A DNA stretch of 64,000 nt from Salipaludibacillus keqinensis (GCF_003226325.1 NZ_PDOD01000003.1:496001-560000); one strand, 5' to 3'; shown: positions 1-10,477, counted from the first letter of the stretch. Notes: a model not told the origin generated them from the letters alone. Translations and numbers: made by a program.

Positions 1-1140
1 GCCCAACGCTTAGAGCAACGGACTAGGTATGATATTGAGATGATGCAGGAAATGGGATATTGTTCAGGGATTGAGAACTACTCTCGTCACTTAACCTTTC
101 GTGAGCCAGGAGCCACTCCCTATACGTTACTAGATTTCTTTCCGGATGACTTTCTTATTGTCGTCGACGAATCCCACGTCACATTGCCACAAGTTCGAGG
201 GATGTATAACGGAGACCAAGCACGAAAAGGCGTTCTCGTTGATCACGGATTCCGTCTTCCTTCTGCAAAAGATAACCGTCCATTGACATTCGACGAATTT
301 GAAAAACATATCAAGCAAACGATTTTCGTTTCAGCAACACCAGGACCTTATGAACTTGAACACTGCCCGGAAATGGTCGAGCAAATTATTCGCCCTACAG
401 GTCTACTCGATCCATCGATTGATATTCGACCGATCGAGGGTCAGATTGATGATATGATCGAGGAAATTCGCATTCGCAAAGAGCGAAATGAACGAGTGCT
501 AGTGACAACGTTAACGAAGAAAATGTCCGAGGATTTAACTGATTACTTGAAAGAAGTGGGCATCCAAGTTAAATATCTTCACTCTGATATAAAAACGTTA
601 GAGCGGATCCAAATTCTTCGAGAACTTCGTCAAGGTCAATTTGACGTTTTAGTTGGAATTAACTTGTTGAGAGAAGGATTGGATATCCCTGAAGTGTCTC
701 TTGTGACCATCCTAGATGCCGATAAAGAAGGCTTCCTTCGAGCTGAGCGCCCTCTTATTCAAACAATGGGACGGGCAGCGCGAAATGCAAATGGCCACGT
801 CATTATGTATGCCGATCGCATGACCAATTCCATGTCAGTTGCGATAGAAGAAACGAAACGTCGGCGAACAATCCAAAAAGAATACAATGATAAACACGGC
901 ATTACGCCGCAAACGATCCAAAAAGCGATACCAGAGTTGATTCAAGCGACTTATGCAGCTGAGGAAGAAGAAGCATATGAAGCATTTACGAAAGCTCCTT
1001 CTCAGAAATTAAGCAAGAAAGACCGAGAGCAAGTGATTGAACGTATGGAAAAAGAAATGAAAGAAGCAGCGAAAGAACTTGATTTCGAACGTGCCGCTGA
1101 ACTACGGGATATCGTTTTAGAATTGAAATCGGAAGGGTGA
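1..1140 (+). CDS. uvrB: UvrABC excinuclease subunit B, C-terminal part (5' end outside window)
   Basis: UvrB is the damage-verifying helicase of nucleotide excision repair; it is loaded by UvrA and then recruits UvrC. The frame is open from base 1, so about 379 of the usual roughly 660 residues are seen. Visible: the motif II box DESH at fragment residues 56-59, helicase motif VI (QTMGRAAR, from residue 254), and the C-terminal UVR domain (about 344-377, with [12 protein letters not shown]) that contacts UvrC. The stop overlaps the GTG just before uvrA, as expected for a uvrBA operon. The missing start is a window effect, not a truncation of the gene. Confidence 0.98.
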   Translation, partial: AQRLEQRTRYDIEMMQEMGYCSGIENYSRHLTFREPGATPYTLLDFFPDDFLIVVDESHVTLPQVRGMYNGDQARKGVLVDHGFRLPSAKDNRPLTFDEFEKHIKQTIFVSATPGPYELEHCPEMVEQIIRPTGLLDPSIDIRPIEGQIDDMIEEIRIRKERNERVLVTTLTKKMSEDLTDYLKEVGIQVKYLHSDIKTLERIQILRELRQGQFDVLVGINLLREGLDIPEVSLVTILDADKEGFLRAERPLIQTMGRAARNANGHVIMYADRMTNSMSVAIEETKRRRTIQKEYNDKHGITPQTIQKAIPELIQATYAAEEEEAYEAFTKAPSQKLSKKDREQVIERMEKEMKEAAKELDFERAAELRDIVLELKSEG

Positions 1141-1148
1141 ACGAACGA

Positions 1149-4028
1149 ATGGCTTTAGATAACATCGTTGTAAAGGGAGCGCGTTCCCATAACTTAAAAG
1201 ATATTGACGTCACGATTCCAAGAAATAAACTTGTCGTCATGACGGGGCTTTCCGGTTCTGGTAAATCATCCATTGCCTTTGACACCATTTACGCTGAAGG
1301 ACAGCGGCGCTATGTAGAATCATTGTCTGCATACGCTAGACAATTTTTAGGCCAAATGGATAAGCCGGATGTGGATGCCATTGAAGGCTTATCTCCGGCT
1401 ATTTCCATCGATCAGAAAACAACTAGTAAAAACCCCCGTTCGACGGTTGGAACGGTGACTGAAATATACGATTATCTTCGTCTCCTATATGCTCGTGTCG
1501 GTCGGCCGATCTGTCCGAATCACGGGATTGAGATTAGCTCGCAGACGGTTCAGCAAATGGTCGATCGAATGATGGAATATCCCGAACGAACAAAAATGCA
1601 AATTCTTGCCCCCCTTGTATCTGGTCGGAAAGGCACTCATGCAAAAGTGCTTGAAGATATCAAGAAACAAGGATACGTTCGTGTAAGAGTTGATGGTGAA
1701 ATGCTTGAAGCATCTGAAGACATTCATCTAGAGAAAAACAAAAAACACAGCATTGAAGTAGTGATTGATCGGATCATTATTAAAAACGATATAGAATCTC
1801 GCTTGGCTGATTCTATGGAAACCGCGTTAAACCTCGCTGATGGCCGTGTGATGGTGGATGTCATTGGTGAAGAAGACTTGCTGTTTAGTCAAAAGCATGC
1901 TTGTCCTTACTGTGGTTTTTCTATTGGTGAATTAGAACCTCGGATGTTTTCCTTTAATAGTCCCTTTGGTGCCTGCTCATCTTGTGATGGTTTGGGTCAT
2001 AAGCTTGAAGTGGATCTTGAACTTGTGATTCCAGATGAGTCCCTCTCATTGCGAGATCATGCCATCGCTCCATGGAAACCGACGAGCTCTCAATATTATC
2101 CTTCCTTATTAGAAAGCGTGTGTGATCATTTTGGGATTGATATGGATGTGCCCGTGGAAAAACTGCCAAAGCATCAACTAGATAAAATATTGTATGGTAG
2201 CGGAAATGAAAGAATTTATTTCAGATACGAAAATGAATTCGGGCGTGTTCGCGAAAAAGAGATTTACTTTGAAGGCGTGATGAAAAATATTTCCAGGAGA
2301 TACCATGAGACAGGCTCAGACTATATTCGCGAGCAAATGGAAGGATATATGGCTCAAAAACCTTGTCCTACATGTAAAGGAAACCGGCTCACTCAAGAAG
2401 CATTAGCCGTTAAAATTTCAGAACGCCATATAGGAGAAATCACCGACCTTTCCATAAAAGAAGCAAAAGTCTTCTTTGAAGAATTGACGCTGACAGATAA
2501 AGAGATGACCATTGCGCGGATGATTTTACGGGAAATCAACGAGCGTCTAGGCTTTCTAATTAATGTAGGCTTAGAATATTTAACATTGTCCCGTTCAGCT
2601 GGAACGTTATCTGGAGGAGAGGCTCAACGAATTCGTCTTGCCACCCAAATCGGTTCCTCGTTGATGGGGGTGCTCTATATTTTGGATGAGCCGTCCATAG
2701 GCTTGCATCAACGAGATAATCATCGACTTATCCGAACGCTAGAGCGAATGAGAGATTTAGGAAACACTCTCATTGTTGTGGAACATGATGAAGATACGAT
2801 GCTTGCTGCCGATCATTTAATTGACGTTGGTCCAGGTGCGGGAGTTCACGGAGGCGAGATTTGTTCTACCGGGACACCGGAAGAAGTAAAGAATGATCCC
2901 AATTCCCTTACAGGGCAATATTTATCTGGAGCTAAATTCATTCCTCTTCCTGCTGAACGACGGAAACCAGACGGCCGAAAGCTGACCATTCGTGGGGCCG
3001 AAGAAAACAACTTGCAAAAGACCAATGTAGATATTCCATTAGGTTTGCTGCTGGCTGTGACAGGTGTCTCAGGCTCAGGGAAAAGCACACTGATTAACGA
3101 CATTCTTTATAAGTCCTTAGCTCAAAAGTTAACGACTTCTAAAGCGAAACCAGGGAAAGTGAAAAAAGTTGAAGGGATCGAACAGCTGGAAAAAGTAGTG
3201 GATATTGACCAATCGCCTATTGGCCGAACGCCTCGATCCAATCCGGCTACTTACACTGGCGTATTTGATGATATTCGAGATGTGTTTGCCATGACGAATG
3301 AAGCAAAAGTTCGTGGATATAAGAAGGGTCGATTCAGTTTCAACGTGAAAGGTGGCCGCTGTGAAGCTTGTCGAGGAGACGGCATCATTAAAATTGAGAT
3401 GCACTTCCTTCCAGACGTCTACGTGCCATGTGAAGAGTGTGACGGGAAAAGATATAACAGAGAAACATTAGAAGTGAAATATAAAGGGAAAAACATCTCT
3501 GATGTGTTGGCCATGACCGTGGAAGAAGGGGTGTCATTTTTCGAAAATATCCCTAGGATCAAACGGAAAGTTCAAACATTGCACGATGTGGGACTGGGCT
3601 ACATGAAATTGGGACAACCAGCCACTACCCTGTCCGGTGGAGAAGCTCAACGAGTGAAGCTTGCCTCTCAATTACACAGACGGTCCACAGGAAAAACAAT
3701 GTATATTCTTGACGAACCGACAACAGGACTGCACGTTCATGACATTGACCGACTACTGAAGGTGTTGCAGCGTCTTGTGGAGAACGGTGACACCGTTCTG
3801 GTCATTGAACACAATCTTGATGTCATCAAAACGATGGATTATGTGATTGATTTGGGACCTGAAGGCGGTGACAAAGGTGGACGTCTAGTGGCCAAAGGAA
3901 CACCAGAACAGGTGGCCAAAGTCAACGGTTCCTACACAGGCCAATACCTAAAACCAGTATTGGAACGAGAACGGGAAAGAATGAATGAACGGATGAAACA
4001 AAAAGAAGGCGCTGGCTCAGTTTCATAG
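1149..4028 (+). CDS. uvrA: UvrABC excinuclease subunit A
   Basis: UvrA is the ABC-type ATPase dimer that finds DNA damage and loads UvrB. At 959 residues it is full length. Visible: first Walker A GLSGSGKS (33-40), a CPYC zinc module from Cys252, two ABC signatures LSGGEAQR, second Walker A GVSGSGKS, and the C-terminal zinc module (CEAC...CEEC). ATG 1149 was chosen because it gives the family N-terminus [12 protein letters not shown] and has the Shine-Dalgarno AAGGGTGA at 1133-1140. A GTG at 1137 overlapping the uvrB stop is the alternative. A strong terminator follows. Confidence 0.98.
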   Translation: MALDNIVVKGARSHNLKDIDVTIPRNKLVVMTGLSGSGKSSIAFDTIYAEGQRRYVESLSAYARQFLGQMDKPDVDAIEGLSPAISIDQKTTSKNPRSTVGTVTEIYDYLRLLYARVGRPICPNHGIEISSQTVQQMVDRMMEYPERTKMQILAPLVSGRKGTHAKVLEDIKKQGYVRVRVDGEMLEASEDIHLEKNKKHSIEVVIDRIIIKNDIESRLADSMETALNLADGRVMVDVIGEEDLLFSQKHACPYCGFSIGELEPRMFSFNSPFGACSSCDGLGHKLEVDLELVIPDESLSLRDHAIAPWKPTSSQYYPSLLESVCDHFGIDMDVPVEKLPKHQLDKILYGSGNERIYFRYENEFGRVREKEIYFEGVMKNISRRYHETGSDYIREQMEGYMAQKPCPTCKGNRLTQEALAVKISERHIGEITDLSIKEAKVFFEELTLTDKEMTIARMILREINERLGFLINVGLEYLTLSRSAGTLSGGEAQRIRLATQIGSSLMGVLYILDEPSIGLHQRDNHRLIRTLERMRDLGNTLIVVEHDEDTMLAADHLIDVGPGAGVHGGEICSTGTPEEVKNDPNSLTGQYLSGAKFIPLPAERRKPDGRKLTIRGAEENNLQKTNVDIPLGLLLAVTGVSGSGKSTLINDILYKSLAQKLTTSKAKPGKVKKVEGIEQLEKVVDIDQSPIGRTPRSNPATYTGVFDDIRDVFAMTNEAKVRGYKKGRFSFNVKGGRCEACRGDGIIKIEMHFLPDVYVPCEECDGKRYNRETLEVKYKGKNISDVLAMTVEEGVSFFENIPRIKRKVQTLHDVGLGYMKLGQPATTLSGGEAQRVKLASQLHRRSTGKTMYILDEPTTGLHVHDIDRLLKVLQRLVENGDTVLVIEHNLDVIKTMDYVIDLGPEGGDKGGRLVAKGTPEQVAKVNGSYTGQYLKPVLERERERMNERMKQKEGAGSVS

Positions 4029-4040
4029 AATAATTTGTAA

Positions 4041-4070
4041 AGAGCGACAAGTTCTACTTGTCGCTCTTTT
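4041..4070 (+). terminator. Intrinsic terminator after uvrA
   Basis: Twelve-base perfect stem AGAGCGACAAGT / ACTTGTCGCTCT with a TCT loop and a following T-run; closes the uvrBA transcript. Confidence 0.92.
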
Positions 4071-4116
4071 TATCATGCGTTGAAGGTCTGGTGCAGAGGA
4101 CGTTGTCGTAAATTGT

Positions 4117-4222
4117 TATGTGTCGCAAGTTGTCATTTATTATGATGCAATCGCCGACTTATACGACCTAACTGGCATTCTATATAACGCAATGAAGATT
4201 CTATACGCACTAGCTGACCACG
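4117..4222. repeat. Degenerate 21-bp tandem array, TATACG family (copy 1)
   Basis: Three clear units begin with TATA at 4160, 4181 and 4202, exactly 21 bp apart; two weaker units begin near 4117 and 4138. The shared core is TATACGnnnnAACTG. The same family reappears just after the next gene (5346-5450). No ribosome-binding site or convincing short gene is seen inside it. Function unknown. Confidence 0.7.
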
Positions 4223-4297
4223 AAATAAAAAGAGGTATTTTAGAATTTTTGTAGAATAGAAAAGGAGATTAAATAAAAAAGGAAGTGGTCTCCCGTA

Positions 4298-5293
4298 ATG
4301 TTGATCAAGCCACGAACGACTCCTGTAAAAAACCTCGTTTTATCCGCTGTTTTACCTATAATTTCTCCCGACCACCCTAAATGGAACCAGTTGACTCAAG
4401 AATATAAGAGACGGTGCTGGGGATATGTAGGAGAACAATCCCTTGAATATTATTTAAGCTTTTTGCCCCACGATGAATGCTTTATTTTACACGGATTGAA
4501 GCTTGAAAATGGCACTGGAAATCATTTTTCAATCGACACCCTGATTATTTTTCAAGCGTATACGTTGATTGTAGAAGTAAAACATTGGACCGGAATCATC
4601 GAAGTTCAAATTCGAGGAGAACTCTTGAAAATAAATGGCGAGTCAAACGTTGTTTTCGATGACCCGATTCAACAAGTGAAGCACCAGACTTGGCAGTTAG
4701 GTGAATGGGCTAGAATACGCAAACTAACCTTACCTCCCACCCAGCATGTAGTCGTCTTCTCTTATTCCAAATTACAGATCGACAACGCACACCTCCTCTC
4801 CCCTAAAGCGATTAGAAGTAATCAACTCTTGGAAAATGTGCGATTATGGAACGAACTCCATCCCACCTCAACAGACCGCTTCTCCTTAAATCAACTCGAA
4901 AATACAGCATTATTATTAAAAAATAGTCATATCGAAGAAGAGTTTTTCTATCCGTCTATTCATAAACTAGGTCTAACAAGTGAGGAAATCTCTTCAGGTG
5001 TATTTTGTACGGCGTGTAATTATGCTCCCATGAGTAGAATCAAACGAACTTGGAAGTGTACCAAGTGCGGGAAACAAGACAGGGATGCCCACGTGAAATC
5101 TTTAGCAGCTTTTATCCTTATGTTTGGGAGGTATGCTACTAGCATCGAATTGCAAAAGTTCTTAAACATAAATAAGTCTTCAATCGTGTGGAGAATCCTG
5201 AGGGAGCTAAAGGTATCAAAGTCAGGACGCACGAATGCTACAGTCTTTGATTTATATTCAAGTGAAGTCTTGAAAAAGGAAGTGATGAAGTGA
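4298..5293 (+). CDS. NERD-domain protein with C-terminal zinc ribbon
   Basis: 331 residues. The N-terminal half carries the nuclease-related (NERD) pattern: GYVGE at 42-46, Asp80 in SIDTLII and Glu93-x-Lys95 in IVEVKHW, the acidic/lysine set expected of a restriction-endonuclease-like fold. Four cysteines (C237-x2-C240 and C254-x2-C257) form a probable zinc ribbon. The last 60 residues look like a winged helix (ATSIELQKFLNINKSS...RILRELKV). DNA or RNA binding or cleavage is plausible by family but not shown. It stands alone between uvrA and yvlB and is bracketed by two 21-bp repeat arrays of one family, suggesting insertion as a unit. Weak Shine-Dalgarno GGAAGTGG precedes ATG 4298. Confidence 0.8.
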   Translation: MLIKPRTTPVKNLVLSAVLPIISPDHPKWNQLTQEYKRRCWGYVGEQSLEYYLSFLPHDECFILHGLKLENGTGNHFSIDTLIIFQAYTLIVEVKHWTGIIEVQIRGELLKINGESNVVFDDPIQQVKHQTWQLGEWARIRKLTLPPTQHVVVFSYSKLQIDNAHLLSPKAIRSNQLLENVRLWNELHPTSTDRFSLNQLENTALLLKNSHIEEEFFYPSIHKLGLTSEEISSGVFCTACNYAPMSRIKRTWKCTKCGKQDRDAHVKSLAAFILMFGRYATSIELQKFLNINKSSIVWRILRELKVSKSGRTNATVFDLYSSEVLKKEVMK

Positions 5294-5345
5294 AAAATAG
5301 ATTATAATTGATATATACAAAGCAAAAGTCACTGTCGAAATTTGT

Positions 5346-5450
5346 TATACGCAGTAACTCCCGATCTATACGAACGAACTGAAGATTTATACGAAGTAAC
5401 TGCCGAGCTATACGAACGAACTGCACTTATTCGAAGCAATGTGATGCAAC
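5346..5450. repeat. 21-bp tandem array, TATACG family (copy 2)
   Basis: Units start with TATACG at 5346, 5367, 5388 and 5409 (exact 21-bp steps), with a degenerate fifth near 5428. Units alternate: A units continue with GTAACT and then CCGA, B units with CGAACTG, giving a 42-bp super-period. Core TATACGAACGAACTG. The array ends where a sigma-W-like promoter for yvlB begins. Confidence 0.85.
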
Positions 5451-5471
5451 CAACCGGGCTGTTTAATCGTA
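5445..5471 (+). promoter_or_regulatory. Candidate sigma-W-type promoter of yvlBCD
   Basis: TGCAAC (5445-5450), 17 bp, then CGTA (5468-5471) resembles the ECF sigma-W consensus TGAAAC-N16-CGTA. The yvl operon belongs to the sigma-W regulon in Bacillus subtilis. One mismatch in the -35; not tested. Confidence 0.5.
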
Positions 5472-5501
5472 ACCTATAGTAATTAAAAGGAGGAATGCAA
5501 G

Positions 5502-6668
5502 ATGCATGAAGAGAGAAAAATGATTCTGAAGATGATCGAGGATGGAAAAATTTCAGCAGAAGAGGGCTTGCAACTTTTGAATGCGTTGAGAGATGACAAA
5601 GACGAACCCTCGAACAAGAAACCGAATCAAGAGAAAAGAGGACCTCATGGGAATGAATCATTCGACGATCAGGAGCAGACCAAGCGTAAAGAAACAGATC
5701 ACTATCTTTCTCGGAACGTCAATTGGGATGGCGGAGGGTACCGGCGAGCGGAAGAGAAAATGACCACATTCGCTTCAAGATTTTCTGAGTTTGTCGAAGA
5801 GGCTGTCCATAAAATTAAAGAGTTTGATTTGGATTTCAATTTCGGTTCTTCCGTGGAAGTGGAGCACATTTTCCAACATAAAGGCGCCGTTGTGAAAGAT
5901 GTGGATATTCACGTGGAAAATGGCAGCGTCACGTTTCTTCCGTGGGACGAAGACGATATTCGGATTAAATGCCAGGTGAAGGTTTACAAAGTTCGAGATA
6001 CAGATGAAGCTAGACGGGTATTTTTAGATGACGTACACTTCTCTTGTTCTAACGAAAAAGTACGGATGGAAGCCAAGAAAAAGTCTATGAAAGTAAATAC
6101 TGTCGTTTACGTACCGAAACAATATTTAGAGAAAATTAAGTTGTACGCGTTTAACGGGAAAGTAACTGGGGAAAATGTGACCGTAAAGACGATGGAAGCA
6201 AAAACCGTCAATGGTCGCGTTGATTTCCAAACTATCAGTGCAGATCATGTTCAGCTTGAAACGGTCAATGGCACGATTTCCGTTTCGCATCTCGCGTCTA
6301 CTCAGACAGATGTGAAGACAGTGAACGGGACCGTATCTGTTCAATCATCTAAAGGTGATTTAGATGTGGAAACGTTAAATGGAACGATTCACTACACATT
6401 AGTAAAGCAAGCGAATGCTCGCGCCTATATGAAAACCACTACAGGCAGCGTAAATGTGCGTGTTCCAGATAACGTGAAAACGGAAGGTGAATTGAAAACA
6501 ACGGTTGGAGGAATTCAGTGCGATTTACCAAAATTGACGATCATCGATGAGAAAAAAGATTTCGCAAGCAAGAAAATGTCATTTTTAGCGAACAAACAAG
6601 AAGAAGCTCATTTTTATTTAGAAGCAGAAGCGACAACAGGAACAATCGCAGTAAAAACTAGCACATGA
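5502..6668 (+). CDS. yvlB: YvlB-like DUF4097 protein
   Basis: 388 residues, similar in size to B. subtilis YvlB (about 365). The N-terminal 28 residues (EERKMILKMIEDGKISAEEG) form the short SHOCT-like helical hairpin typical of this family. A charged linker follows, then a beta-rich DUF4097 region with repeated strands carrying VNG (KTVNGRV, ETVNGTI, KTVNGTV, ETLNGTI), probably a beta-solenoid. No signal peptide is visible. Strong Shine-Dalgarno AAAGGAGG before ATG 5502. It leads the yvlB-yvlC-yvlD operon, which in Bacillus is induced by envelope stress; the molecular role is unknown. yvlA, present in B. subtilis, is absent. Confidence 0.88.
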   Translation: MHEERKMILKMIEDGKISAEEGLQLLNALRDDKDEPSNKKPNQEKRGPHGNESFDDQEQTKRKETDHYLSRNVNWDGGGYRRAEEKMTTFASRFSEFVEEAVHKIKEFDLDFNFGSSVEVEHIFQHKGAVVKDVDIHVENGSVTFLPWDEDDIRIKCQVKVYKVRDTDEARRVFLDDVHFSCSNEKVRMEAKKKSMKVNTVVYVPKQYLEKIKLYAFNGKVTGENVTVKTMEAKTVNGRVDFQTISADHVQLETVNGTISVSHLASTQTDVKTVNGTVSVQSSKGDLDVETLNGTIHYTLVKQANARAYMKTTTGSVNVRVPDNVKTEGELKTTVGGIQCDLPKLTIIDEKKDFASKKMSFLANKQEEAHFYLEAEATTGTIAVKTST

Positions 6669-6691
6669 TGTTGTAAAGGAGAGTGGATAGG

Positions 6692-6889
6692 ATGAACAAA
6701 TTATATCGAACAACAGGTGACAGAAAATTAGCAGGTGTATGTGGGGGATTAGGCAGGTATTTCAACATTGACCCCACAATAGTTAGAATCGTGATGCTGA
6801 TTCTGATTATCCCATTTAACGCAGCAATTATCCTCGCATATATTATTGGAATATTTGTGATTCCTAGTGAAGCGGAAGTGCAAAGATAA
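6692..6889 (+). CDS. yvlC: PspC-domain membrane protein YvlC
   Basis: 65 residues with the PspC pattern: KLYRTTGDRKLAGVCGGLGRYFNIDPTIVRI followed in sequence by one hydrophobic segment (about 30-58) and a short polar tail. PspC proteins are small inner-membrane factors of the phage-shock/envelope-stress response. ATG 6692 is chosen because AAAGGAG at 6675-6681 is about 10 bases upstream; GTG 6683 lies too close. The stop TAA shares its last base with the start of yvlD, so the two are translationally coupled. Confidence 0.9.
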   Translation: MNKLYRTTGDRKLAGVCGGLGRYFNIDPTIVRIVMLILIIPFNAAIILAYIIGIFVIPSEAEVQR

Positions 6890-7245
6890 TGGGCTGGCTC
6901 ATACAACTAATTGTTCATGCAGTCGTACTGCTGATCATTGCAAGCTTCTTTCAAGGGTTTGAAATCGCGGGATTTGGAACGGCTTTATTGGCCAGCTTTA
7001 TTTTGTCAATTGTGAACTTGATTGTAAAGCCGATTCTCGTCGTACTTACTCTTCCGGTGACTGTGATTACATTAGGATTGTTTATGTTCGTCATTAATGC
7101 CGTCACATTACTTCTCACTGCAGCGATTATGGGAAGTAGTTTCGTCATCGACGGGTTTGGTTTAGCGATTCTCGCTGCGATTATCTTTGCTATCTTAAGT
7201 GCACTGATCCACTCGTTCATCGTTGACCCTATTACAAAGCGATAG
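6889..7245 (+). CDS. yvlD: Phage holin family 4-like membrane protein YvlD
   Basis: 118 residues, almost entirely hydrophobic, with about four predicted membrane segments (roughly 5-25, 28-50, 55-80, 88-110). The pattern (LIVKPILVVLTLPVTVITLGLF) is typical of the YvlD/phage holin 4 superfamily, a name based on hydropathy rather than shown lytic activity. Last gene of the yvlBCD unit; overlaps yvlC by one base and is followed by an intrinsic terminator. Confidence 0.88.
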   Translation: MGWLIQLIVHAVVLLIIASFFQGFEIAGFGTALLASFILSIVNLIVKPILVVLTLPVTVITLGLFMFVINAVTLLLTAAIMGSSFVIDGFGLAILAAIIFAILSALIHSFIVDPITKR

Positions 7246-7290
7246 GAGACGGTTCAACACCTATGTTTAATAAGCGACAAGAATTTGCTG

Positions 7291-7330
7291 ACTCTGAAAA
7301 CTGTCCGAGGATGGTTTTCAGAGTTTTTTC
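7291..7330 (+). terminator. Intrinsic terminator after yvlD
   Basis: ACTCTGAAAAC pairs with GTTTTCAGAGT across a 12-base loop, followed by TTTTTT. Confidence 0.9.
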
Positions 7331-7451
7331 GTTTGCCTAGACACCGTATTTTCACAAAAAAATAACGAATACTGATGGAATATGCTAAAATAAAGCTAAT
7401 GGTTTATAGGTACGATTAGGATGCAAAGACATCCAAAGGAGGTCAAAATTA

Positions 7452-8390
7452 ATGTCAGAAGTAACAGCGAAAGATTTAATGGAGGAGTTTAGTCTTCAAC
7501 TCATAAATGATGAAGAATCTGTAACGTTTCGACCGATTCCCACAAGTGATATTTCCCGCCCAGGAATGGAAATGGCAGGGTACTTTACTTATTATCCAGC
7601 AAAAAGAATTCAATTGTTGGGGAAAACAGAAATGTCTTTCTACGAAGAACTAACAGAAGATGAAAAACATGACCGGATGGTAAGACTATGTACATACGAT
7701 ACCCCAGCGATCATTCTTTCAAGAGGAATGGAAGCACCTGAAAATTTGATTGAAGCGGCTAACAAAACTGGCGTACCGATTCTTTCCGCTCAAATGACAA
7801 CGACAAGACTGAGTAGTCAGTTGACGACCTTTTTAGAAAGCCGTCTTGCTCCAATGACAGCGATTCACGGTGTGCTTATCGACATTTACGGAATCGGTGT
7901 CATGATTACTGGTTCAAGCGGCGTCGGTAAAAGTGAAACGGCCCTTGACCTTGTTCGACGTGGTCACCGGTTAGTTGCAGATGATTCGGTTGAGATCCGT
8001 CAAGAACACGACGGCATTCTTGTGGGGAGAGCACCTGAATTAATTAAACATCTACTTGAAATCCGCGGATTAGGGATTATTAATGTGATGACCTTATTTG
8101 GAGCAGGGGCTGTTCGTAACTACAAACGGATCGGCCTTTCAATTGACTTAGAGACTTGGGACCAAAAAAAGCAGTACGACCGTCTTGGCTTAGATGAAGA
8201 GACGATCAAAATTTTTGATACAGATTTACCTAAAATCACCTTGCCGGTTCGTCCAGGACGTAACTTAGCAGTAATTATAGAAGTGGCAGCAATGAACTTC
8301 CGGCTAAAGCGAATGGGAATCAATGCTGCTGAACAATTCTCAGAACGATTAAATACTGTGATTGAAGATGGAGACAGAGACGACTTTTAA
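7452..8390 (+). CDS. hprK: HPr kinase/phosphorylase
   Basis: 312 residues, full length. HprK phosphorylates Ser46 of HPr and Crh when glycolytic intermediates are high, which turns them into CcpA co-effectors; it also removes the phosphate. Visible: the P-loop GSSGVGKS (154-161), the downstream VADDSVEI segment, and the family signature [12 protein letters not shown]. Shine-Dalgarno AAAGGAGG at 7435-7442, nine bases before ATG 7452. It begins the hprK-lgt-yvoD-ppaX-yvoF series. One of its substrates, Crh, is encoded 24 kb downstream in this window. Confidence 0.98.
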   Translation: MSEVTAKDLMEEFSLQLINDEESVTFRPIPTSDISRPGMEMAGYFTYYPAKRIQLLGKTEMSFYEELTEDEKHDRMVRLCTYDTPAIILSRGMEAPENLIEAANKTGVPILSAQMTTTRLSSQLTTFLESRLAPMTAIHGVLIDIYGIGVMITGSSGVGKSETALDLVRRGHRLVADDSVEIRQEHDGILVGRAPELIKHLLEIRGLGIINVMTLFGAGAVRNYKRIGLSIDLETWDQKKQYDRLGLDEETIKIFDTDLPKITLPVRPGRNLAVIIEVAAMNFRLKRMGINAAEQFSERLNTVIEDGDRDDF

Positions 8391-8446
8391 CATCTTGTGA
8401 AAGTAGGCAAACTTTTCATTAAATCTTCATAATTATGATACATTAT

Positions 8447-8478
8447 GAAGGGATAGCTACTTGCTGTCCCTTCTATTT
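8447..8478 (+). terminator. Terminator-like hairpin between hprK and lgt
   Basis: GAAGGGATAGC pairs with GCTGTCCCTTC across a five-base loop; the following tract is only partly T (TATTTATT), so read-through into lgt is possible. Confidence 0.6.
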
Positions 8479-8575
8479 ATTCAACAAATTTTGAAAAATT
8501 AAAGGTGTGAGGTTCTAAGTGATGAAGGAGTAATGCTTTAGAGCAGCGCAACTAAAGACAAAACGAGGTGTACAT

Positions 8576-9448
8576 ATGATTATAGGAACGATTGAACCAT
8601 TGAACCCCATTGCGTTTGAGATTGGTCCCATATCGGTTTACTGGTATGGAATTTTAATTGGGTTAGGGGCTTTCTTAGGCTACTTGCTTGCGAATCACGA
8701 AGCGAAAAAACGAGGATTCCCTGAAGATATGCTAGCTGATCTACTCATGTTTGCTTTACCGGCAGCAATTATCGGAGCAAGGTTATACTATGTAATCTTC
8801 CGTTGGGAGGACTTTGCTGGTGATCCGTCACGTATCTTTGCCATTTGGGAAGGTGGTTTAGCAATTCATGGCGGACTGATTGGTGCAGTGGTAACGGGGC
8901 TTATTTTTGCGAAAATTAAAGGCTTTTCTTTTTGGAAGATTGCTGACGTAGCCGCACCTAGTATTTTATTAGGTCAGGCGATTGGCCGCTGGGGGAACTT
9001 CATGAATCAGGAAGTTTACGGTGGCGAGGTATCACGGAGCTTTTTGGAAAACATGATGTTACCCAATTTTATTATTGATCAAATGTATATTAACGGGGCG
9101 TATCATCAGCCAACTTTTCTCTACGAATCGATTTGGAATCTTCTTGGAGTCGCATTACTATTATACTTGCGACGTGTCAACCTTCGTCGCGGCGAATTGT
9201 TTATTACGTACGCGATTTGGTATTCTGTAGGCAGGTTCTTTATAGAAGGAATTCGAACAGATTACTTATTAATTTTTGGCGTGCTAAAAACAGCACAAGT
9301 AGTTTCGATTATCACCGTTATTGGCGGGATTATCTTGATTGTATACCGACGGAAAAAAGGATTAGCGAACAAGCGGTACCTTGACGACGATACACCACCG
9401 AAAAAATCAGGAAAAAAGAAATCACATGGAAATAAAAAGAAAAAATAG
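8576..9448 (+). CDS. lgt: Prolipoprotein diacylglyceryl transferase
   Basis: 290 residues, polytopic membrane enzyme that transfers diacylglycerol from phosphatidylglycerol to the lipobox cysteine of prolipoproteins, the first step in lipoprotein maturation. Visible family segments: [20 protein letters not shown] at the start, HGGLIGA, and [13 protein letters not shown] containing essential residues of the Lgt signature. About seven membrane spans. The C-terminus is extended by a lysine-rich tail (about 264-290), probably cytoplasmic. Shine-Dalgarno GAGGTG before ATG 8576. Conserved neighbour of hprK in Bacillaceae. Confidence 0.97.
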   Translation: MIIGTIEPLNPIAFEIGPISVYWYGILIGLGAFLGYLLANHEAKKRGFPEDMLADLLMFALPAAIIGARLYYVIFRWEDFAGDPSRIFAIWEGGLAIHGGLIGAVVTGLIFAKIKGFSFWKIADVAAPSILLGQAIGRWGNFMNQEVYGGEVSRSFLENMMLPNFIIDQMYINGAYHQPTFLYESIWNLLGVALLLYLRRVNLRRGELFITYAIWYSVGRFFIEGIRTDYLLIFGVLKTAQVVSIITVIGGIILIVYRRKKGLANKRYLDDDTPPKKSGKKKSHGNKKKK

Positions 9449-9467
9449 CTAGGAAGGAGACTGGACA

Positions 9468-10442
9468 ATGAATACGTTAAAACAAGGTTTGAAAACCGGT
9501 CTCCTAACAACGTGGAAACTAGGAAGAATTATTTTCCCGATAACATTGATTGTCACGATGCTTAGCCAGACCGTGGTCATGGAGTGGCTGACGAGAGTGT
9601 TATCACCTTTAATGGGGTTCATCGGATTAAGCGGAGAATCTGCTATCCCGCTAGTCTTGGGCAATGTATTAAACTTATACGCGGCGATCGGGGCCATGCT
9701 GACCATGGATTTAACGGTTAAAGAGGTATTCATTCTAGCTGTTATGCTTTCTTTTTCCCATAATTTATTTGTAGAGTCAGCAGTAGCTAAACAAGTAGGA
9801 TTAAGTATCTCGATCGTCCTTCTCGTAAGGATCGGTTTGGCTCTTATTTCTGCTTGGGTCATAAATTTGGTCTGGCAAGGTGGTACCGAGAAAGCTAGCT
9901 ATGGCTTTGTTCCTTCAGGGGGAACGGAGAATATTGAAGGGTATGGTGCCATCGCTCTCTATGGAGTGGAGAGCGCTGTAATTGGTATTCTCCAGTTAGC
10001 GGCGATTGTGATTCCGATTATGATCTTTATTCAGGTCATGAAAGATTTAAAGTGGCTGCCCATTTTCTCCCGATGGATGACTCCATTCACGAGAATGTTA
10101 GGGATACACCCTAACACATCAACGACTCTGGCGGCAGGGTTAACCTTTGGTCTGGCATATGGAGCGGGCGTAATGATTCAAGCAGTTAAAGAAGATGGGG
10201 TTAGTAAGAAAGACCTTTATTTAGTATTCATTTTCCTAGTAGCGTGTCATGCTGTCGTCGAAGATACGCTCATATTTGCCCCATTAGGCATTCCTTTGTG
10301 GCCCTTGTTGCTTGTTCGATTAGGAGTAGCGATTTTACTGACGATTGCCGTGGCCATTGTTTGGAACCGGCTAGAGAAAAAACAGAACCAAGATTACGAA
10401 GCAGAGGAAACGCACGAAGCTTCTTATTCCCAACGATCTTAA
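9468..10442 (+). CDS. yvoD: YvoD-like nucleoside-recognition (Gate) domain membrane protein
   Basis: 324 residues with about eight to ten hydrophobic segments arranged as two Gate-domain halves (about 20-125 and 165-300). Gate domains occur in nucleoside transporters and in spore-maturation proteins such as SpmA/SpmB; the substrate here is unknown. The gene lies between lgt and ppaX exactly as yvoD does in B. subtilis, which is the main basis for the symbol. Starts 19 bases after lgt with Shine-Dalgarno AAGGAG, so co-transcription is likely. Polar, acidic C-terminal tail. Confidence 0.85.
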   Translation: MNTLKQGLKTGLLTTWKLGRIIFPITLIVTMLSQTVVMEWLTRVLSPLMGFIGLSGESAIPLVLGNVLNLYAAIGAMLTMDLTVKEVFILAVMLSFSHNLFVESAVAKQVGLSISIVLLVRIGLALISAWVINLVWQGGTEKASYGFVPSGGTENIEGYGAIALYGVESAVIGILQLAAIVIPIMIFIQVMKDLKWLPIFSRWMTPFTRMLGIHPNTSTTLAAGLTFGLAYGAGVMIQAVKEDGVSKKDLYLVFIFLVACHAVVEDTLIFAPLGIPLWPLLLVRLGVAILLTIAVAIVWNRLEKKQNQDYEAEETHEASYSQRS

Positions 10443-10477
10443 TTTCATAAGAAAAGCACTAACGGAGGTTTAAATAC

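Noticed and set aside
1137-1148. GTG 1137 as uvrA start
   Set aside because: ATG 1149 has better Shine-Dalgarno spacing and gives the family N-terminus.
5329-5661. Antisense frame covering the second TATACG array
   Set aside because: It starts inside yvlB on the opposite strand, lacks a Shine-Dalgarno and has no family resemblance.
9133-9384. Plus-strand 83-codon frame inside lgt
   Set aside because: Shadow frame of the strongly conserved lgt gene.
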